Below the pieces are notes generated by a model. That model was not told the origin of the DNA. It made no database searches and worked only from the letters and a program-made list of their open reading frames with translations. Positions 36,164 to 50,365 of a stretch of DNA of 64,000 bases are shown in pieces (position 1 is the first letter of the stretch; each line of letters begins with the position of its first letter). The position numbers and the translations under genes were made by a program. This DNA is from Gerris lacustris (taxonomy: Eukaryota > Arthropoda > Insecta > Hemiptera > Gerridae), in NCBI GenBank assembly GCA_951217055.1, contig OX578282.1, positions 18,465,106 through 18,529,105 of the forward strand, given 5' to 3'.

Positions 36164-37100
36164 GGAACGAAGTTCCTTATGGCACGTTTTGGAGCCCGGG
36201 AGTAAATCCGAAAAAAACGACCAAAATCACCGTCACAAAATAACCGTCACAAAATAACCGTCACAAAATCACTGTCACAAAATCACCGTCACGCAAAATC
36301 CGTCACGAAATCTACCGATGACAATAACTTAAAGATCACCGAGTTAGATGAAATTTGGTACACATGTTCATTTTACAAATGCCCAGGCTAAGTTCGTTGG
36401 ACAACGTTATCCGCCCAAGCGTTCACGCGCAACGCTCGCGTAAACGTAAGCTACAAATTTAAAATTGGATTTTTTGGACGGGAAAAAATTCTAACTTCAT
36501 CTATTTAATGAGACAAAAAACTTTTATAAATATTTTTTTTTTTAGTAAAACGAACACCGACACTGCTATGAAGTGATAAAGATCGCTAAAGTTATTAAAG
36601 CGGACCTAAACGTTTTAAATAAACAAAAACAACGTTTTTTAACGATATCTTACGTTCTAACGTAACGATTTTAATAAAACTTCATACACATCGTCTAAAG
36701 TATACAATTGAAACAGGCATGTAAAATTTCAACCTGATACAAGAAGAAGTTTTTTAGTGTTGGTGATTTATATTTTTTATTATAATATTTTAATTGGAGA
36801 TTCGCCGACGGAGGTCTGATGGGACAGTTCTTTTCTTCTCTACAATCATTTGCTTTAACTATAAACTAATCAAAATTAACATTTTTCTCAATTGACAATA
36901 CATCATTTATTGTAAGACGCTCTTTTCAAAGATATTAAAAATTTTTCTTTTAATTGTGCCTTAACTCCGCTAGTACAATTAGTTACTTTTAAATTTTGTC
37001 TCTTATTCTAACTCCGCCTTGTATAAGTAGTTAGTATCATATACTTAGCACTGTAATTATATGATTTATATTTAATATGAAGCGTAAGGAACTTCGTTCC
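36164..37100. mobile_element. Family A element with palindromic GGAACGAAGTTCC ends
   Basis: The ends GGAACGAAGTTCCTTATGG and (reverse complement of the right end) GGAACGAAGTTCCTTACG are inverted repeats, each containing its own 13-base palindrome. Inside are a 14-bp tandem repeat, the shared core (GATGACAATAACTT, GAAATTTGGTACACATG, ACGCTCGCGTAAACG) and the same tail as family G (GCGGACCTAAACG, AACAGGCATGTAAAATTTCA). No protein is encoded. Confidence 0.8.
36223..36306 (+). repeat. 14-bp tandem repeat (AAAATMACCGTCAC)
   Basis: About five and a half units, with C/A and C/T variants. It occupies the place of the GTCT stretch in the related families. Confidence 0.85.
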
Positions 37101-37836
37101 TACCGGGTGTCCAACGACACCACACGTATTTTTTTTTCCAGCTGAATATAATCAAGTTTAAGTCGGAACCATGTGGTCTAAGCAGATTGATGAAGGCGAT
37201 TAAAATATCCACAATGGTTAGCTAAGTTTCCTAACAGGAGCTTTTAGAAACACCAATCAATTCGTTCTTACTGAATCTAAGAATCCTTTTAATACAAACT
37301 TGATAAATAATTCAAAAGACTATGATAAATATTGGAACATTATAAAGCTGAACTAGTAGAATCGATATTTCACGCTGGGATTACATTCTCAAAAGCTACT
37401 ATTATAAGAAATAGCTAAATTTATTTTAAAGAAATAAAAAAAAATAAAAATAAAAATACAGTAAGATTAATTCATTCTAAATCAACCATATAGACGACGA
37501 AATTAACATTTTTCTTTCGTTTACGAAATGTGGACATTTTCCTTCTTTAATAAGAGTGTTCCAAACTCTAGAAGAAAAATATAACATGACAGCACATGTA
37601 TTTATTTTCATTTATTTTTTTTATTTTGGTTCAAAAAAAAAAACTTCCAAGGACAACAAGGAAATTCTTTTAAGTATCAAATGATAATAAAAGAGGCCGC
37701 GCAGTCTACACTTCGACTGTTGAGCAATTTCAACATCAGATTGCGCCATTCTTCTTCCACGAGCACCTGTTTCCAACTTAGAATTACCTTTAACTGAAGC
37801 ATTAATTATAATACACTATACACATACATATTAGAC

Positions 37837-37842
<6 letters not shown>
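37101..37842. other. Spacer, nothing recognised
   Basis: The only distinctive part is about 37690-37800, with more balanced composition. No gene family was recognised. Confidence 0.45.

Positions 37843-37926
<84 letters not shown>
37843..37926. repeat. (TA)n tract
   Basis: About 84 bases of TA. Confidence 0.97.
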
Positions 37927-37932
<6 letters not shown>

Positions 37933-38056
37933 AAAATATGAAGACTCATTTATTAGAAAAATTGCCTCCAGCTAAAAAATAGTTGAGATTTCATCATAGA
38001 TCAATTAAGAAATTGTTATAAATTTTTAATGATTAATTCAATACTTTGTACTTATA

Positions 38057-38144
<88 letters not shown>

Positions 38145-38155
38145 ATATATATAGT

Positions 38156-38204
<49 letters not shown>
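38057..38204. repeat. Paired (TA)n tracts
   Basis: Two TA runs (38057-38140 and 38159-38204) are split by an 18-base ATATATAGTTACAT-type interruption. Confidence 0.97.
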
Positions 38205-38208
<4 letters not shown>

Positions 38209-39543
38209 TTATGTATATATTCAATATTAATATTTATTTATTTCATTGATTATTCCACAGATACTAAACAACCTACCACTTCTAAAAGGTAGGCAAATAT
38301 GTTAAAATTGAAATACTTTTCTAATAAAAAAGCTATAGCTTATAATCTAATTTAGATATGAATAATGTATTTGACATTTATACTATTAATAATTAATTAT
38401 ATTTTTTTAATAATAAATAAATAATATAAAATCAAATATTTAATTGATATAATACAATTGTATTTTACTAGATGATAAATTAAAAATATCAGTCACCTTC
38501 AAAGTTTTAATTGTTATAATATTTTTATTGGCTCAAAAGGAGACTTGACACTAAGTCTACATAAATAATTCAATAAGTTAAAGATATACAAAGCACTAAA
38601 TCTACAGTGTCTACGCGAGCAAAAAAAACTAGTAGGTACAGCAACTAGTATACTAACTTGATATAACAAGAACAAAAAATAGTTTTTATACCAGTTGTTC
38701 TAAATATTACTTAATTGAAGATTCTATATTAATTTTAATAACTTTTTCTTGGCAAGAGATTAAAAACGATGTCAAAGGAAGGGTATCAATTTATTTTCCT
38801 TTTGACAAATAACTGGTAATCAATAAAGTAAATAGTTAAGTATAATAAGAAGAGAACGTCATAGAATACATATTTTATGAACTTGCAGCTTAAATAACAG
38901 GACGTAGCTTACATTACATAATAAAATAATACATGATTTACTTGGAATTACAGGAGAGCCTCATTATAACAGACTAGTGGGCGTAAGTTCGTCCGTTTTA
39001 ATGAAAGTCCGGTTTATAACAAATAATTATTTTAAATACTAATGCAATGTTCATCAATGAAAGTATCTACAGTAGTTAGCAATAAAATGTGTTTATTATA
39101 CTTAAAATTAGAAACAGCCATAAACATAGGTTTAATTGAAAAATATAATGTTATTATACAATGCATCAATCTTTAGGGCAATGAAGTGTATGTTAATTGC
39201 TTGCATTTAATGGCTTGAAAAAAAAAAAAATAATAATAACTGACGGAAGTGTTGCCAGATAGCAATAAGAAAACGTATTTAAATTTTTTAACTGTGGTAT
39301 TAGCAATTAAAAAGTCCCTTATGATGAGGTTCTAAGGAATAATGACAATTATATTGAATATTAAAAAATATACTAACAATATGAATATAGTTTTACCACA
39401 ATATGTCGATTATTCTTACTCCCTGAAATTAAGTTTAAGATAATCTTATAGTCGGGTACCGAACCTAATTACATACATATTAACAATAATGTGCAATGTC
39501 TCAAATTATTTCAAACATTTAAATGGTGAATTTAAAATACTAC
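38205..39543. other. AT-rich spacer, nothing recognised
   Basis: No gene or repeat family was recognised over about 1.3 kb upstream of the tRNA cluster. Confidence 0.5.
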
Positions 39544-39615
39544 CTCCCCGGCGGAGAATCGAACCCCGGTCTCCCGAGTGACAGGTGGGGATACTTAAAA
39601 CTATACTACAGAGGA
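39544..39615 (-). pseudogene. tRNA-Asp(GTC), decayed copy
   Basis: It is 72 bases, aligned end to end with the intact copies at 41214 and 41495. Changes relative to them: the D-loop GG is replaced by TT (loses the A box), two anticodon-stem positions no longer pair, one acceptor-stem position is mismatched, and there is one change in the T arm. The GTC anticodon is kept. Only four T follow it. It is likely inactive. Confidence 0.85.
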
Positions 39616-39927
39616 CTACAAGGTCAGTTATAAAAATTATCCTATACAGAGTGGTACTATATAATGCATCAACATAAGTACTTTTTCATTGACCCTGTTA
39701 ATAAGCTAGTGTAATATTTAATAGGAGATTTTAAGAGACCTAGAAGGGGTTTTTAATAACAAAGAAGTTATTCTTTCTTTCTTTACAAGTAAAAAGATTC
39801 AGAATTCAGAAGTAAGGCCCTTCCATACTCTCGCCGATTATCCCGCCTGCCCGCCTGGTATACTCGGTGAGGATACTCGGGGCGAAGCACTTGAATCTAC
39901 ACTCTCGGCCTACGTTCCGAGCACCTT
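39616..39927. other. Spacer, nothing recognised
   Basis: GC content rises from about 39830 (GCCTGCCCGCCTGGTATACT), next to the following element. Confidence 0.4.
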
Positions 39928-40503
39928 GCCCCGTTTACACGATGATAGAATGATAGATCTCCCACGATAGAACTATCATGTCAGTCTACGTGTACTAGAG
40001 CTATCGCCAAGGTGTGCAGTCTACGCGGTGAGAGTTAATATACGTCAAAACTGTCTTGTACTCAAAGTTATAACCGTATCCTACATTTATTGTGACTTGG
40101 ATACAGAAATAAAGCATTAAATATATATAAAAAAATGTTACATTTTAATACATATACTGCAAAAGGAATATTCATAAGGCCGATATCATCAAAATCTGAT
40201 ATCAAATATGAAGCAAGCTATCATATTTGCTGCCTTTTAGATCTGTTATCACGTGATATAAAAGTATAAACAAACAATAAGACAATCAGCGTCTAGTATC
40301 TAGCGAGGTAGTTTATAATTCTGCCGCGTGAGTACTCTGACTGCTATGATAGAAGGCTCAACTATCTCGTCAAACGAGATAGTGTGATGGCTGATAATTC
40401 TATTGCGACAAAATCTACCATGCAGTCTGCACGGTGATAGTTGATGCGATAATTGCTATCGTGACCGCAACTATAGCGCCAGCTATCGCCATGTAAACGG
40501 GGC
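39928..40503. mobile_element. MITE-like element, GCCCCGTTTACA ends, 576 bp
   Basis: The left end GCCCCGTTTACACGATGATAG is the inverse of the right end (reverse complement GCCCCGTTTACATGGCGATAG; long ends differ at four positions). Subterminal regions are dense in short CTATC/GATAG motifs in both orientations, as well as GCAGTCT(A/G)C. The centre is AT-rich. No clear TSD can be assigned. Confidence 0.65.
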
Positions 40504-41213
40504 TTTGGTGGCCTAACAGTGACAGACATCGAGGTACTAGCACCCTTGTATCCCTTTGGCACGGGGACAAAAACCGCCTCATTATTGCTAAGCTAAGGCA
40601 ACCTGACTAGATCCCTTTGTCTTCATAGTTACTTAGACAAAGGAACATTAACAGAGTAGTATAATATAATCCTTAGTCTAAATTACTATTAAGACAATGG
40701 GATATTTAGTCCAATTTACCTACGGAAAAAGGAATGTCACACTTATGTATATAAATGAGATAATATCCCTTAGAAGGGCTAAGAGAAGAAAAGTTTCAAA
40801 TGGCAGAGATGCCAAGGACGTTGGGTAAACTATACTAACTATTGTAGTTCACTAACTTTTATAGTAATTGAATAAGCATACCTACATATATTATAGGAAT
40901 AAAAATAAGAATGATAGTACATAAACTAAAATAATAGTAAATTAAGCCAGGATAAGGGCACATTGAAAAGCAGGGCAGGGCAAAAAAACAAATTTACATT
41001 TTTTTTTTTACCATTCACTGGTAATTTATGTGTAAAAGCCCTATTTAAAAGATAATCTACTGAAAATTATGAGTATATTAGATTATTCTATAGATTATAT
41101 TATGTGTTATAAAACTTATAAGTTGTAAATTTTATCCTTATTCTACATTAAAATCAAAGTACGATTTTTAATTTTTATGAACATTACTTGGTTTGATAGC
41201 ACAAAAATAGAGT
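40504..41213. other. Spacer with a CTTCTTTAGA-MITE fragment
   Basis: Around 40610-40750 the blocks CCTTTGTCTTCATAGTTAC, GATATTTAGTCCAATTTACC and GGAATGTCACACTTATG match the MITE interior. The rest is unassigned. Confidence 0.45.
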
Positions 41214-41285
41214 CTCCCCGGCGGGGAATCGAACCCCGGTCTCCCGCGTGACAGGCGGGGATACTTACCACTATACTACCGAGGA
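41214..41285 (-). tRNA. tRNA-Asp(GTC)
   Basis: A 72-base complete cloverleaf on the minus strand: the acceptor stem closes TCCTCGG with CCGGGGA, D arm TAGTATAGTGGTAAGTA, anticodon stem-loop CCCGC-CTGTCAC-GCGGG with anticodon GTC, T arm CCGGGGTTCGATTCCCCG. The A box and B box are intact. A TTTTT terminator lies seven bases downstream. No CCA is encoded, as is usual for eukaryotes. It is identical to the copy at 41495. Confidence 0.97.
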
Positions 41286-41494
41286 CTGAGTAACTCACAC
41301 GCAAAATAACACCACAGACCAGGCATGTAACACATAATTACATATTACAAATAATAAAAATAACTTAATTCATTAAAGTAATATTGCTTTTTAAATATTC
41401 TAAAACAATTCGTCGATAATTGAACTCACGCACATAAAACTATAATAAGTCATAAAATAATATAATTAAAAATTATCAAGAAAAAAAAAAACAT
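41286..41494. other. Inter-tRNA spacer
   Basis: AT-rich. The spacers differ, so any duplication is not a recent exact tandem copy beyond the tRNA itself. Confidence 0.5.
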
Positions 41495-41566
41495 CTCCCC
41501 GGCGGGGAATCGAACCCCGGTCTCCCGCGTGACAGGCGGGGATACTTACCACTATACTACCGAGGA
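41495..41566 (-). tRNA. tRNA-Asp(GTC)
   Basis: Identical over all 72 bases to the copy at 41214-41285, with intact A and B boxes and a strong Pol III terminator (a run of T starting five bases downstream on the minus strand). Both intact copies are on the same strand, 281 bases apart start to start. Confidence 0.97.
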
Positions 41567-44459
<2,893 letters not shown>

Positions 44460-45176
44460 GATTCCGAGCTTACGAAGGTAACTTAAGTTATGTGATTTTA
44501 AAAAATTCCAAGAAAGAAATCCGATACAGACATCAGGGGACATTTCGGTTCCATGTCTGTCTGCCAGTCTATCAATTTTTGCGAACCAATATATCTTAAA
44601 AACTAATCCTCTGATTTTTAATGAAATTTGGATGGTAGGTCATAATTAGCCCATTGTTGGTCCCATATTAGTTCCAGCCTTCTACGCCCATATCTTTTAC
44701 TCCAGCTGCGCACAAACATTTATTTACACCCATCTTCAAAAGTATACTCATCTGAATTTATGAAATTTGGATGGTTTGTCGAAAGTAGCCCACAGATAAG
44801 GTAGCCACAAATTAATTTCAATCGTCTGCGCTCTTTGTAATAAATTTTACAGTAATAGGATGTAAAAGTATAAAATGGTACTTCTTTAGATTGTTTCTCC
44901 CCCTCGTGCTTTGAAAATATAAATGACTTTAACTAAAAAATAACTATTAAGACAAAGTTATGTTTAGTCCAATGTACTTTGAGACAAAGGAATATCACAC
45001 TTCTGTTTTTATAAGGTGAGTAACAATCTATAGAAGAACATTCCGTGCACCTTCTTTAGATTGTTACTCCCGTTTTCTTTATAAGGGGAGTAACAATCTA
45101 AAGAAGAGCCTATAACATAATTAAATTATACGAAATAGGACGCGAGGAAGCAATTTGCCATACTAATTGGCAGACT
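44460..45176 (+). repeat. Family C modular repeat, split by a MITE
   Basis: Head GATTCCGAGCTTACGAAGG, CAGACATCAGGGGACATTTC, GTCTGTCTGCC, two copies of the GAAATTTGGATGG block (about 44625 and 44765) and the tail GACGCGAGGAAGC, AATTGGCAGAC at 45120-45176. The MITE 44877-45110 lies between the middle and the tail. The copy at 3610 shows the uninterrupted order. Confidence 0.85.
44877..45110. mobile_element. CTTCTTTAGA-family MITE inserted in family C
   Basis: The ends GGTACTTCTTTAGA and TCTAAAGAAGAGCC are flanked by TATAAAAT (44869-44876) and TATAACAT (45111-45118), a 7-of-8 TSD. The target matches the AGTATAAAATCAATAAAG of the empty copy at about 4138, which confirms insertion. Confidence 0.9.
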
Positions 45177-46084
45177 ATATTTTTTGACAATAAAAATTGA
45201 ATCTACTAATATGATCTAATAAATCTTTTGGTTCTAATTAACTACTAGAATACAAGTTCTCAATCCTTTACTTTCAAAAATAAAAGCGTAAAATTGTTTA
45301 CTGTATTTCCACCTCTTACACCACGGAGTCTTAACTCGCGGCACTTATTTATATTTATCCTTTTCAAAATGATGTACTCAGTGTTTGAGCTGAAAAAACA
45401 AGAGATTCTTGAGATGGCAAGAGTAAGAAAATGACACAGGTATTGCATTAGCATTCCAGCTCGCATCTCTGACCGATAACAACACTCTTTATCCACGATA
45501 TTCATTCGTAACACATCTGAAAGCTTAACTTAAACGTCGCTTCAGGGGAGGCGTTTGAAATATTTACGTAAAACCAATTATTTAACTTGGTCCGCATTTT
45601 TTATAGAAACCGCAAGATATTGAGTTTTATATCCTGGCGTTACACAGGTATTTAAGACTGTACTAAGAGAAGATCAATTTAACGCATATCGTATGATTTG
45701 CTTGCATCGTTCAACAAGTATGTCGTAACAAGATGGTAATGGATAAAATGACCTATGACCCCAAGTAGAATAAGGTAGGTGATGTATCTGTTACCGCATA
45801 AAGTTATTTACCTCTCCGCTCTCAGATTAATTATTTACAAAACATCAAAACAAAACAGATGAGGATTGAATACATTTAGAATGTTTGCGCTAACATTCTT
45901 AATTATCTTTTAATTACTTAAAATATTACTTATGTTAATTTAAAAACATCCTGCTAGCAACAATAAATGATGATCCAACGTCATACATAAACAGTTCAAG
46001 GCAAAAATGTAGATAAGTTTGAAGGATTTATAATTCAAACTGAGATTTATCATGAATAAAATTTAAATAATACACTTGTTAAAT
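45177..46084. other. Spacer, nothing recognised
   Basis: The minus-strand frame 45260-45514 (84 codons) shows no recognisable family feature. Confidence 0.4.
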
Positions 46085-46690
46085 CTGCAGATAAACTCCA
46101 ATAACTATTCGTCTAGATTTAACTCGTGATTTATTAACATAATTACCACTTATCTGCAGATAAGCCCCAATAAATGTTCGTCTAGATTTAACTGTTTTAT
46201 GAACATAATTACCACTTATCTGCGAATAAACCCCCAATAACTGTTCGTCTAGATTCAACTGTTTTATTAACATAATTACCACTTATCTGCAGATAAACCC
46301 CAATAAATGTTCGTCTAGATTTAACTGTTTTATGAACATAATTACCACTTATCTGCGGATAAACCCCCAATAACTGTTCGTCTAGATTCAACTGTTTAAT
46401 GAACATAATTACATACCACTTATCTGCAGATAAGCCCCAATAAATGTTCGTCTAGATTTAACTGTTTTATGAACATAATTACCACTTATCTGCGGATAAA
46501 CCCCCAATAACTGTTCATCTAGATTCAACTGTTTTATCAACATAATTACCACTTATCTGCAGATAAACCCCAATAACTGTTCGTCTAGATTCAACTATTT
46601 TATGCACATAATCACCCCATATTTGCAGATAAACCCTAATAACTGTTCGTCAAGATTCAACTAATGTTTTATCAACATAATAACCACTTA
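46085..46690. repeat. 66-bp minisatellite with dimeric higher-order pattern
   Basis: About nine units. ACCACTTAT or a variant recurs at 46145, 46211, 46278, 46344, 46415, 46481, 46548 and 46613 (spacing 65-71). Unit types alternate for the first six: one has the palindrome TTATCTGCAGATAA with AATAAATGTT and AGATTTAACT, the other TGCG(G/A)ATAA with AATAACTGTT and AGATTCAACT. Because 66 is 22 codons, the minus strand stays open over several units. That frame is a by-product. Confidence 0.93.
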
Positions 46691-48264
46691 TCCAAATGAA
46701 TTGATATTTTGTTTATTTACAGCTAAAATTATTAAATCAAATTACACTCATCTATTACTTACACAATACCGAATCATGACAATGTTTTACTTAAGAATGA
46801 AATTAATAAATTGGCTGACAGTATAAAGTATTGACTTAATATTTCCTAAATCTAGCGTTCTGAGTTTTAACTTCATTTGAGCGCATATTTTGTGGCTGCT
46901 TTGCAGCTGAATAAGGCTCGCTAAAAAACATTAACTGTTGACAAAGTTATTACCAGATTAGACCAAACTAAAATTATTTTTCCTATTACTACATCTTATT
47001 CAAAGGAACTTTTAGTAATATATATTCTGAGGTGTAATCATCGTAATTTTACAGATTTAAAAAATAGAAAACACAAAGATGTCCTAAAATAATAGAATAT
47101 AATAAGAATTGTTCTCCATAAGTAATTTTTTCTCCTTAAAGATTTTTTTTTGAGTAATGCGTAAAACCTGGGTTCTAAATCCAGCTAAAGTTTTTAAAAA
47201 GTGTTTTGTTCGATTCTGTTTGAAGCTGAGCTATAAACGGGGATTTAGCTACGGTCCTTTCTCGAGTTAAACACTTAATGACAGAAAGGTAATTTTGTCA
47301 TTTACCAAACTGGGCTCCCACAGATTCATTGCTAAGACACGGCGTTTTGACAATTTCATCACAGCCAAGCCGGCTTTTTTCCTCCTTCGTTTATAAGGGT
47401 TCTCTCGCTGTTTTTTTTTTTTATTTTCTACCTTGAAAATTGCAGTTGCCTTGAATTCAGAAAACCATAATCCAAGTCGACTTGAATGTCACGAAGAAGA
47501 TGGGATTCCTTATTTCAAGCTGCAAACTTAAATGTTAACGAAAGCTTGTTATCTAAAAAAAATCATCAATTGGCTATTTCAAAATTTATTTCATATATTT
47601 TTTAATTTTTATTAAATTTACAAATAATGATAGTTACGAATTACGTTATATAAGATTTTTTTAAAAAAATTATTTCGTTCTGAATTATTCCAAAAAAGTA
47701 GTCGTCTGTTGTAAGTTTTTAGGATTGCACAAAATAACTTATTGTTATTAAAATCATTTATTCAATGTATATTATAATAAAAAGGTCAAAGAGTCAAAAG
47801 TTTAAGAGAACGACTAAGATTTACAATAAACAGAATATTGATAAGAAAAAGTAAATGAAGAAATTTATTTTAAGGGTAAAAGAGAGTAAAGTGTTATATG
47901 ACGTAAGAAGTAAAATTGATTAGATCTCTAGCCAACAAGAAGAATATTTTTAAAAAAAGTCTCGATTTAGTCAGCTAAAATTAATCATCAGTTCTCCGAT
48001 GATTACTTTTAAGAGAAAGAGTCAATCAATCGAGAAAAGGCCGCTCACATTGATCATCTGTGTGAAACTTTACTCACCATTTTTCAGATTTGCCAGTATA
48101 GCGGCAGAGGGCAAATGCACAGCTACGTTAACCACTTCACTACGCCCATCCCCAATTACTCTCCCAATTCCTATTTAATGCATACATTAATTAAAAATAC
48201 TGATTTACTAAAGTTTCTTCAAACCTAACTAATTTTTATTACTACGTTTTTATTAGCTTGCATT
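46691..48264. other. Spacer, nothing recognised
   Basis: The segment 47150-47540 is noticeably less AT-rich (CTGGGCTCCCACAGATTC, CCAAGCCGGCTTTTTTCC) and could be an untranslated or decayed exon. No frame or family supports it. Confidence 0.35.
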
Positions 48265-48267
48265 CTT

Positions 48268-48305
48268 GTTTGTTTGTTTGTTTGTTTGTTTGTTTGTTTG
48301 TTTGT
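48268..48305 (+). repeat. (TTTG)n microsatellite
   Basis: About nine units of TTTG. Confidence 0.95.
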
Positions 48306-50104
48306 CCGGTACAAATCTGGCAATCGATTTCTAACTAACTTCCCGAATAGCTGGGCATTTGAAACTTTTAGCATAGCTCAGAACACGATGACAATGCATT
48401 ATTTTAATACTTTTAGCCATCTTTCAGCAGAATTTAATTAGTTTTTTAGCAAATTGTTCTGTATGGAAAGTTAGTTCGGAAAAATCCGCAATTTTTTTTT
48501 TTTTTTTAGTTTCGACCACTTTAGTAGATCACTTTCCAGTTGACCTAGTTAGATAGTTGGTCATCCATCAGTGATTTAAAAAATGATTGATAAGAAAGAT
48601 TAAAGCAATTTTACTTTAAACAAATTTTCATTTTCTAGTAACATACATAAAAATATCGAAGAAATCCATATCATCAAAACTATGTTTTTGTAAAGAGTTC
48701 ATAAATTACTTTGAATATTTGAAACAATAACCCTATGAATACAAGTCAAGAAATGTCACTCTTATTTCTAAGTCTCTTCACGATGTTTCCCTACTTACAT
48801 AAAAATCCAGTCTACAATATGCATAGAACAAATGTTACAAAAAAAACCTTAGTTAGAAGTACGTGTGAAGCATGATTGAATGCTTCCCTATCTTTTCAAC
48901 GCACTACATTATTCATGAAGTAACATTTAAAATAAGTATGGCATGCGCCATATGCAGGCCACGCATGCCTACTAGAAAGCCACTGTGTACACTTACTGTG
49001 CATTCTATTACTTGTTTATATTCTTGTATAGACTAAAGTTCTGTTAGATGAATAAGGAATCAAGTAACATATTTTGTAACTATATTACTAAACAGAATGT
49101 AATTCAAAGAAATCACTAGTGTGTTTAACAAGAAACAAAGTACATTCCAAACACTTTTTTAAAATAAGAAATAAGAAGATTATTCTATTGTTTAAACTAT
49201 TATTGATTGCATTAAACTCAGATAACACATGCACTGCATTTACTAAAAATCAGGATACTCACGATCTGGCGCAGGCCTGTCAGTTTAGACTCGAGAGTCA
49301 TTAGGACGGTCGCATGAGCGTGTGTATATACAGATACAGTCTACCTAACTGAATATAAACACGCTCTCAATAACTTTAAGCTAATTAATTTAAAGAAACA
49401 GCCAAAAAAAACTTGTGGAAAACAAGGCTCTTAAACCTTAATAAGTTTCTCGATCCATCAAGCACCAATCCAAAAAATGTCACAGCTTAAGACTTAAGGA
49501 TATATTATCAACTATCAACAAGTATGTAAGTATACGAATAATAAAGAAACTAATTTTCCATGTCATGGAAAAAAATTAAATCATGGATATGTTTTAGGCC
49601 ATTGAATCCACTTATCGGCATTTCAATGCAATTCCGCATGAAGTGGAGAAAATCAATATACATTTGCCTAATTAATATAGTAGATGGATCTTAAGGTGTG
49701 AAATTATAAAAAAATAATCCATTTTAATTGCCATTTGGTCCGCCAAGAGCTCCGCTATCATTTCATATAAAATTTAAAACTTCTATCGGCGAATTATATT
49801 ACTACAATGAATACAAGTGAAAACCAATCTACCTACAATTATACTCTAAATTCCTGGCACGATAGAGAGCGTCACATTTTGCATGTCGTTTATTGAAACT
49901 TCAACCCGCTAGTGTACTATTACTGAACCTATCGACCTCCTATTACATCCTTACTTCCTGGCACGATATTTAAAAGCGTCACATTTTTCATGTTGACTTT
50001 TTTGCTTGACGGAATTTTTTCTGTCACCCAGAGTTAAAACATAATAATAATAAAGCGATGACTAAAAATACCCCTGGAGTTAAGAAGGCACTCAATTCAC
50101 ATAA
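48306..50104. other. Spacer, nothing recognised
   Basis: No gene was recognised. CCTGGCACGATA recurs at 49854 and 49957 and GCGTCACATTTT at 49869 and 49975, a weak local duplication spaced by about 103-106 bases. Confidence 0.45.
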
Positions 50105-50365
50105 TCAGGCACGTGGTTACAGCAATCTTTAAAGCCCTCATTTGAAAAGAACGGAATCCACCAAAATTCTTTGTTAAAAGAAGAAATAGAAAAAGATAAT
50201 GAAGGCTTTTTTGACACGTTTATGAATGTTATCGGAAATGAGAACAGAAATTTTCTTGTAAAGGTTATAAACATGATTCAGACAGAGTCTCCTCCCACTA
50301 ATCTAATTAAACTTCTGCTGAGGGTGATTCCCAGACAAGTTGTTCTGTCTGCTAATAGTTACTAA
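50105..50365 (+). CDS. Open frame of 86 codons, unidentified
   Basis: Open from just after a TAA at 50102 to the TAA at 50363, with no ATG near its start. Its first ATG is at 50222. The peptide is polar and of normal complexity, with a likely helical stretch (LLKEEIEKDNEGFFDTFMNV) and NLIKLLLRVIPRQVVL near the end. It could be an exon or a transposon-derived fragment. No family was recognised and no clear splice sites were assigned. Confidence 0.2.
   Translation, partial: SGTWLQQSLKPSFEKNGIHQNSLLKEEIEKDNEGFFDTFMNVIGNENRNFLVKVINMIQTESPPTNLIKLLLRVIPRQVVLSANSY

Noticed and set aside
41214..41566. A SINE family derived from tRNA-Asp
   Set aside because: The copies are exact 72-base tRNA genes with Pol III terminators directly downstream and no shared tail, so they are tRNA genes rather than SINE heads.
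46079..46406. Minus-strand frames encoding a 22-residue repeated peptide
   Set aside because: The unit length is a multiple of three, so the frame stays open by construction. Units alternate by point changes without frame-specific pattern, and there is no start or splice context.
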